In this document: positions 57,354 to 64,000 of the stretch, piece after piece | How the letters are laid out: the number at the start of each line of letters is the position of its first letter | How positions within the stretch are numbered: the first letter of the stretch is position 1 | Assembly (NCBI RefSeq): GCF_014839805.1 | Contig: NC_051123.1 | Span: forward strand, 7,236,727-7,300,726 | Length of the DNA stretch: 64,000 nt | Direction of reading: 5' to 3' | Origin: Manduca sexta | Taxonomy: Eukaryota; Arthropoda; Insecta; Lepidoptera; Sphingidae | The notes under the pieces: generated by a model | Seen by the model: only the letters and a program-made list of their open reading frames with translations | Told to the model about the DNA's origin: nothing | Database searches by the model: none | Position numbers and translations under genes: made by a program

Positions 57354-60300
57354 TTAGTACTCAATGGTAACAGTTTTCGTTTTAAGATATTCGTTGAGTG
57401 CTTCTTGCCCTGAAATAAAAAAAAAAAAATTATACCGGAAATACTAATTTATCTTTAATCTTAGATACCTTCACTATACATATTTTATTTTGATTGAGTT
57501 AGGTATAGGATATTATGATTTAACATTTCTGCAAATAAACAATACAGTTAATCGTAATTAAATTTTTCTATAGATTTCTGGTTCGTATACCACAATTACC
57601 AGTTTCAGCCTCCATATATAATTAGACTCTAAGAAAGTGCCTAGAACATTATTATTAGTTGTAGTAAACTTAAAACCAAGAAAATTAACTTACAATTGTA
57701 TTGCTTATTAGTCTTATAGACTAGATTGTAATTTACTGCTAGTAAACCTAGTTCATACAACAAACAAAAGAGAAATATATATACACGATTAGACCTGCCT
57801 CTATGGATTCTATTTATTACCTAAATCCTTTCCAAATCCGGACTGTTTGAAGCCGCCGAAGGGCGCGCCGACGTCGGTCTTGTTGTAAGTGTTGACGAAC
57901 ACGGTGCCCGCGTCCACGCGCTCCGCCATCTGTAGCGCGCGCGACACGTCCCGCGTGAACACGCCGCTCGCCAGTCCATACTCTGTTGCGTTTGCACGAC
58001 GGATTACGTCGTCTAGGTTCCTGGGAAAGGATTATTGTGATAAATATCAAGTAGTTTGATAGTTTTATGAATGTAATTTTGAGTAGGAGTTACTGCATGA
58101 GCAACCCAGCGAGTTACAATTCGGTACCTATATGCCTACATCTGTATTGGATTAAATAGTGGGAATTTTATATTATTGCAGTTATGATTTCACAAAAAAG
58201 CTTTACGGTGAAGAAGACACAATTTACTCCCACTATTCAGAATGGAAATGGTAAAATTTTCTGTAGTTTCGATAATACAATACATACTTGCTGCTAAACT
58301 TGCTGATGATCATGATGGGTCCGAATGATTCTTCCTTAGCGATGAACATGTCATCAGTAACGTCAGTGAATATCGTCGGCTGTAAGAAGTACCCTTTGCG
58401 GTCGACGCGCTTGCCACCGTACACTAACTTAGCGCCGTCTTTTATACCCCGTTCCACGTACTTGAAAAAACAAACAGAACAAGTTAAAATAGAGCTCAAA
58501 TTATGGAACTCCTACTCCAATATTGCTGCATCATATATGGAATTTTTCTTAAAGGTGACGAGCAGAAATGGAAGGAAATTTTGAATCGAAATGATCATTA
58601 TAAACATTTTAACATGGATTACATTATTTGAAAAATTGGAAGAACAAAAGGGAGGCCTATGCCCAGAAGTGGAAGATATGTTAAGATTAGACAAAAGAAA
58701 ACTGTAAATAATTTTGGTTATTTGTCTCTTAAATGCTAGTAACCCGGTTTTACACTAGTAAATAAAAATAAATAAATCCCCTTTGCAACTAACCTCAATA
58801 AGCTTATCCATGTGCGCCTTATGGTTCTGTGGTCCGTGTGCGGTTCCCCTGTTCAATGGGTCGCCTATACTCATTTTCTTGGTCTCTGCTATCACTCGCT
58901 GTACGAATTCATCGTGGATCCTCTCTTCTACGAATAGACGGCCCGCTGCGATACAGTTCTCGCCTTTGTTGAAGAATACTGAAGCCATGCCCTGCGGACA
59001 TATTTTTTGGTAAAAATATGTATATTTTTTTAATTGTTGAAATGTATGAAGTTCTTTTTAATTTTACAAAGAAAGAAAATTATTTGTATTATATTATAAT
59101 TCTACAAAATCTGACGAAAACGGTAACTATTAATTTAAAGGTATAGGTTTAAGGAATACAATCTAGTCTTAATGTAATTTAGTGCTTAAGTATTCTTTAT
59201 AATGATTGTGTTCTGTGTTATGCCTTTTGATAAATAATAAATAAATAAATAATAAAAGAAAGGGGATGCAGATACTGGCACCCCCTTTCTTTTAGTATTT
59301 ATTTACGTCATTAATCATGACGTCACTAATCATGACTATGCGGGCGTGAAAGAGATAACGGGATAACTCATTAAAATATTTGAAATATAAATTACTGACT
59401 CAATTTTCAGCATTTATAGGCGTTACGGGGAATCATTACACGAAAAACTAATGGTTATTCAATGGATTAATAATATAATGGGTTACAACTCACGTTTCTC
59501 ACAGCTTTGTCGAGATCGCAGTCTTCGAATATGATGAGCGGCGACTTGCCTCCCAACTCCAACGATACTTTCTTTATGTTCGACACAGCGCAGGACTTCA
59601 TGATAGTTTGTCCTACAAAATTTTTACTCTTTAAACAAATTGATACATATTTGCCAAAGGTTGAGTGAATTGATTTTGAGTTAAAGTTAAGTTTTTTAAA
59701 ATTTGTCCAATTCAAGACATTGAATATCCAATACTATTTTTCGGTAAAACGAAGCCTCTACGGTAACTAAAATCTTCAACATGACATGGATTTTGGTCCT
59801 TCGAACCAGCACATAAATTAGAGTGTTTGACACACTTTTCGATACAAATATAATCGGCGAATCAAGGTGTAATTGTATCCCTGCTTCCCCAACCAGTAGA
59901 AAGATACAAAGAAATAAGGACTTCTAAATAATAATAAACGTAACGTACCAATTTCGGTGCTGCCAGTGAATCCGAGTTTCCTCACAAGCGGGTGGTCGGC
60001 CAGGGCTTGTCCACAAACGGTTCCACTACCCGGTAGAATGTTGATGACGCCTGGCGGGATCCCGGCGCGTGCGGACAGCTCTGCGAACTTCAGTGCTGTT
60101 AACGGACATACCTGTAAAATGAGAATTATTAATATAGTTTTGCAAGAATGAGAGAGTTTTAATTTTATTATTATAATTATTATAACAGTTACAGCTCTTA
60201 AGAAAATATAAAGGTCCTTTAGTTTTTTTAGGGTTTTGATGCATTCGTTTTTTTTTAAACACATTGCATCATATTATATGTTTTTTTTTTATAGTGTTAC

Positions 60301-63300
60301 CAACATGTTTATTGTATATTCTTTGGATTTTGTGATTGATCTGAAATTGATACCAACAGCTTTCAAACAAATAAACGAGTTTCTAAGTCTTTCGGCATTT
60401 GTTTTTAATAACATACAAGAGACATATTAACACTACTTACAGCAGCTGGTTTCATGACAACAGTATTTCCGGCCGCCAAACAAGCCGCCATCTTCCACGA
60501 GAGCATCATCAAGGGGTAATTCCAGGGGGTGACCAGAGCGCACACACCGATCGGCTCTTTCTTCGTTATACAGAGATTCCTGTTAGGCCTAGCATGGTTT
60601 ATTGGTATGGTGGACCCTTGGATCTTGTCGCACCAGCCAGCGAAGTACCTCCAGGTGTCTATGGACATGCCCACGTGGGTTTTAAGGGCCAGAGTGTAGA
60701 CCGCTCCGGAGTCTATTGTTTCTATCGTGGCTAGTTCCTCTTTGTGTTGTTCCATTAGATCAGCCAGTCTGGAATAGTTGGTTTTGTCAGTAAAGGGAAA
60801 TTTAAGTTTCGCAGAGGATGAAACAGTGTTCAACTAGCGGGTTTTAGAGGTAGGATTTAAGGAATATTACAGTTTAAATTTTATACATCTCGAAAAATTG
60901 TGTTTGCCAACTTCATGCATGGTTTTATAACCAGCCTGACATTTCCATTGGACATTAAAACTCCGGGCAAATGAAATATCATTTGCCCGGAGTTTTAATG
61001 TCCAATGTCTCTAATAAGAGATACCCATAAAAAGTGTAGTTTGTAATTTTGATGCTCAGTCCACAATCATTATCACAATAAATTAATGCCTTTCCAAACT
61101 TTTGTATCAATAAATAGTAATGCCAATAAATAGTAGTGACAGTTTTCTTTTAAAAACTTTTGACCACTAAATTATACGTATTCTAACTTTTGCTCGCGGC
61201 TTTCCCCGCGAAAAGTTTTCTGGGATAAAGACCCGCTATATATTTTCCCAGGATCGAAAGTATCCTATAACCATCTCAGGGTCTTAAACTATCTCCATAC
61301 CAAATTTAATAAAAATTCTGTTCTGTAGATTTGAGAAAATCGATAACATACAGACAGACAGAAAAGGGGACTTTGTTTTATATGTATAGTCTATAGATAT
61401 TATAATATTTATATTATAAGAAAACATAATAGAACCCTCACTTGAATAACAGCTGTCCTCTTTCTCGGGCGCTGATTTTGGACCATTCTCCCTCCTCGAA
61501 TGCTTTCTTCGCCGCCTTTACTGCTTTGTCGACGTCATTGACTGACGCGCTCTGCACTTTGCATATCACGCTCTCGTCCGTTGGATTTATTAGTGTGAGC
61601 GTTTTCCCTGTAGAGCATAATTAATTTGTAATTAAAAGTTTATATAAGGGGTTCATGTTTTTTTTAGGAATAGAAATATTGATAGTTATTATAGATTTTT
61701 TTTTCTCTTATTGATTGTGGGTGATTTTAATAAAATTATTTAAAACCCTTTACATTAGAATCAAAGCACAACAAATTATACTTAAGTTAGGGATATAAAA
61801 ATTGATTTAAACATAAATGTATTTTATAGAATGACAGTATGAAGGACTTAAAACAAGTGAAATCATTAAAAATGAACACAATGATAACATACCACTATCA
61901 GCATTAACAAACTGTCCATCAATAAACAGCTGTGTCGGAAACTTGATCTTCATCTTATTGACTTCCATCTCCACACCCTCGTACACTATCTCCTGACTTC
62001 CTGAACCACCTCTAGCCTTCAATATAGCCATATTATAGAACTCTTCAAAAGTCGTATTCATATAGACTTCTTCGTTCTGTAACTCTAAGTTGGCTATGTC
62101 TTTTATCTCTTCCACTAGTCTGACTACGTCCATAGATCCTGCGCCGCAGTCGAAGAAGTCTGTGTCATTATCTATATCTATGCGCAGTATGGCTTTCCAT
62201 ACGCCTCTTACGCCTTCTACGAATTGTTTCTCTTCTTCTGTCAACTCTAAGGTGACTTTCTGTTCGTTCGCTTTGAAGAAGTTTTGTGCGTTTATCATTT
62301 TGCCGTTCACTTTTAGTCTTTGGACGTTGAGCTGTGAAGAGATTTGATATGTTAATTGTCGCTGGGATAAGCAATGGGACAAGTACATCCAAAATGGGTG
62401 TAATATTTTAGAGTAGATTTTGGTAGACGTAAATCGTGTGTTTCGTTTAATTCTCGTTTGAAAGAGTATAAAAACCAGGAAATAAGTTCGTTTCTATTCA
62501 AAAGTTTCTATTTCATTACAAATTGATTGATCTTCATCGGAGTAATCCAAGAACTGACATCATTCTTGTTCCGTTAATATTTTGAAAGTATATTTAATCA
62601 CAATTTTGAAAAAAATAATCGAATACACAAAAATACTACGCCATTTATACTCACTTTAACACCATCATTAGCCGTGATCAACAGTCCAGCATCATGCACA
62701 ACAGCGGGTACATTCAGCCCCGGTATAACCAACTTATCGCCTTCAGTATCATACTCGGCCTGCCACAGCGACGATCCGAAGAACTTCACCTCAATCGGTT
62801 CAGCATCGACAACGCCGTCTTTTGTCTGGGGCTTTATGAAGCTCGTGGCACCCGGCGAGGAGTCTAGGCCGCGTATGAAGTTGTGCAGCGCCATACCGCC
62901 TTTGGACCAGTCGATCTGTTGATGAAAATCCGATAAATATGTACATTTACCAGTTCTACATTTAGCCCTAGCCCCACAATAAAATATAAGTCTTTTGTTA
63001 TGGGTATCAAGACTTTGAATCCCACAACAATTAGACCCGAAATTAATATTTTTGGGTTGTATCTCAATATAATTGAAATCCATGGCTTCTCGTGACTCAG
63101 TCAAGTACTCGCCAATGGGTCAAATAAAGTCGTTTATAATATAGTATTGTAACATAGATTCATGTTATGTAAGGAAAACTGTTGCAGGGTTTTAGGACTT
63201 ACTTGATGGGTTTCTGGTTTGAACAAAGCTGGGTCGTAAGTAGCTCCCTCTTCAGATTGTTGTATTCTGGGCGCTGTGCCGTTTGCTACAGAATTGACGG

Positions 63301-63885
63301 CTTCAGCCAACGCTTTGATACCTGCACAAATACTTATTTTTAAATCCACAAATCATAAATCTGGATCAATAAATACTGAATTATACATATTAATATATTT
63401 TTTTGTAGCTGAATGTATGATAGTAACCTGGGTAGCCTGATGTTAGATAAATCGTTATATACAGTATACCTACATAGCCACAAGATTATGTTAAGTTATC
63501 GACATTTCAAGAGATTGAATTTTTGCACCGCTGACAATGCAAAAATAGAGATTTTTCTACTTTTACTAGTTTATAAATTTATTTCCAAAGCCTTCATTTA
63601 CTGTTCTACCAATAGTCACATATTTTATATCTAATATCGCAAGTTTCTTTTTGCGGTGGTATCAAATACCTACTTATCCGTACTCTCGCATACAAGGGAC
63701 ATACAATGCAGTAAAAGTTTTTATACTACTCACCCTCTGGATACAAATACTTGTTGTATAATGTATCGACCGTGTCATCTATGGTGACTGGAAACGACTT
63801 CTGTATGAGGATTGGGCCGGTGTCGAGTCCATCGTCCGCCCAGAAGATGGACAAGCCGCATGTTGTGTCGCCTTCTATTAAGGTC
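57354..63885 (-). CDS. ALDH1L1: 10-formyltetrahydrofolate dehydrogenase (5' end outside window)
   Basis: Cytosolic enzyme that turns 10-formyl-THF plus NADP+ into THF, CO2 and NADPH. Minus-strand exons: 63885-63734, 63321-63203, 62915-62655, 62331-61893, 61607-61442, 60768-60441, 60111-59949, 59612-59494, 58991-58794, 58460-58288, 58020-57821, 57409-57354. All phases agree; 790 residues, about residue 126 onward of a ~902-residue family. Formyltransferase: [12 protein letters not shown] with the catalytic Asp. Carrier domain: [18 protein letters not shown], Ser for 4'-phosphopantetheine. Aldehyde dehydrogenase: [29 protein letters not shown] (general-base Glu), [13 protein letters not shown] (active Cys), EESFGPIM, and the end [11 protein letters not shown]. 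No breaks seen. The first ~125 codons, with the folate-site His and Asn, lie beyond 64000. Confidence 0.96.
60946..61007. repeat. perfect 28-bp hairpin, 6-nt loop
   Basis: Arms 60946-60973 and 60980-61007 are exact reverse complements (inner part CTCCGGGCAAATG) around AAATAT, inside an ALDH1L1 intron. Confidence 0.92.
61187..61400 (-). mobile_element. reverse-oriented LINE 3' remnant in ALDH1L1 intron
   Basis: TTGCTCGCGGCTTTCCCCGC, CTCAGGGTCTTAAACTATCT, ACAGACAGACAGAAAAGGGG and GTTTTATATGTATAG are phrases of a repeat common across Lepidoptera. Confidence 0.68.
61893..63885 (-). other. ALDH1L1 formyltransferase end and acyl-carrier-like domain
   Basis: Five-prime-most exons in the window. 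63885-63734 has the hydrolase Asp loop, 63321-63203 and 62915-62655 the formyltransferase C-terminal subdomain ([14 protein letters not shown]), and 62331-61893 the whole carrier domain plus the start of the dehydrogenase ([17 protein letters not shown]). The carrier Ser sits in GAGSMD where vertebrates have GAASVD. Confidence 0.93.
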
Positions 63886-64000
63886 CTGGTGGAAAATGAT
63901 GTATTAAGTATTAAGCGGATAGCCTTGGTTGTTGTGGAACGCAGTGCAGAACGAATGTCTGCTGGTTAAAAACCCAAGCGCGCGCATCTCTGACTTTTCT
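63886..64000 (-). other. ALDH1L1 intron to window edge
   Basis: Sequence upstream of the first visible ALDH1L1 exon; no further exon fits before the window ends, so the gene is cut here. Confidence 0.7.

Larger units (their letters stand above)
57354..61607 (-). other. ALDH1L1 aldehyde dehydrogenase domain exons
   Basis: Eight exons from 61607 down to 57354 make a complete aldehyde dehydrogenase domain, in the order [28 protein letters not shown], cofactor-binding and catalytic segments, then [20 protein letters not shown] and the C-terminal [11 protein letters not shown]. Exon 58020-57821 is markedly more GC-rich than its neighbours, as with several BRPF exons. Confidence 0.95.

Noticed and set aside
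59250..59300. AAAGAAAGGGG inverted repeat in an ALDH1L1 intron
   Set aside because: One mismatch and low complexity; weaker than the perfect hairpins and common in AT-rich introns.

Overview
This is an AT-rich eukaryotic window with long introns, GT/AG splice sites and many tRNA-derived SINEs, MITEs and LINE tails of types familiar from moth and butterfly genomes. I read it as a lepidopteran nuclear chromosome. Gene order and homology calls come from reading the sequence and remembered protein families; no database search was run.

Layout. Bases 1-16.8 kb hold no gene I can support: repeats, a perfect 131-bp inverted repeat (5800-6075), a MITE and two weak promoter candidates. A plus-strand Orai store-operated calcium channel gene follows. 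Its confident core exons are at 20704-23394, and two phase-compatible candidate N-terminal exons lie upstream (16856-17091, 19322-19511). A minus-strand three-exon gene (26729-28797) resembles CCDC117. It is divergent from, and shares a ~630-bp promoter interval with, a large plus-strand BRPF/Br140 gene (29428-49616, 23 coding exons, 1173 codons). BRPF is the scaffold of the MOZ/MORF/Enok histone acetyltransferase complexes; its zinc finger, PHD-knuckle-PHD, bromodomain, AT-hook and PWWP segments are all readable. Next comes a small minus-strand NDUFA7 (complex I B14.5a) gene in four short exons (53195-54351), then a repeat-rich gap with a broken LINE, a 20-bp minisatellite and an orphan exon-like island. 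The right end carries the 3' twelve exons of a minus-strand ALDH1L1 (10-formyltetrahydrofolate dehydrogenase) gene (57354-63885). Its first ~130 codons lie beyond the window.

The most unusual structure is in BRPF. Two unrelated tandem arrays (14+ copies of 71 bp at 38087-39083; 19 copies of 150 bp at 40584-43433) each begin inside the 3' end of a GC-rich coding exon and repeat that exon end together with its 5' splice site and a piece of intron. The gene therefore carries about 14 and 18 decoy splice donors. Every decoy would lead to a stop, so array length and donor choice could affect BRPF output, unless the arrays are assembly artefacts. A second oddity is the BRPF stop codon, a UGA-C five bases before a good splice donor; the next exon continues in frame for 33 codons and ends in an acidic Ser/Asp tail like that of vertebrate BRPF. 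This is a candidate for stop-codon readthrough.

Functionally the genes are unrelated housekeeping loci (calcium entry, chromatin acetylation, respiration, folate metabolism). I see no operon-like system and no bacterial, viral or CRISPR content.
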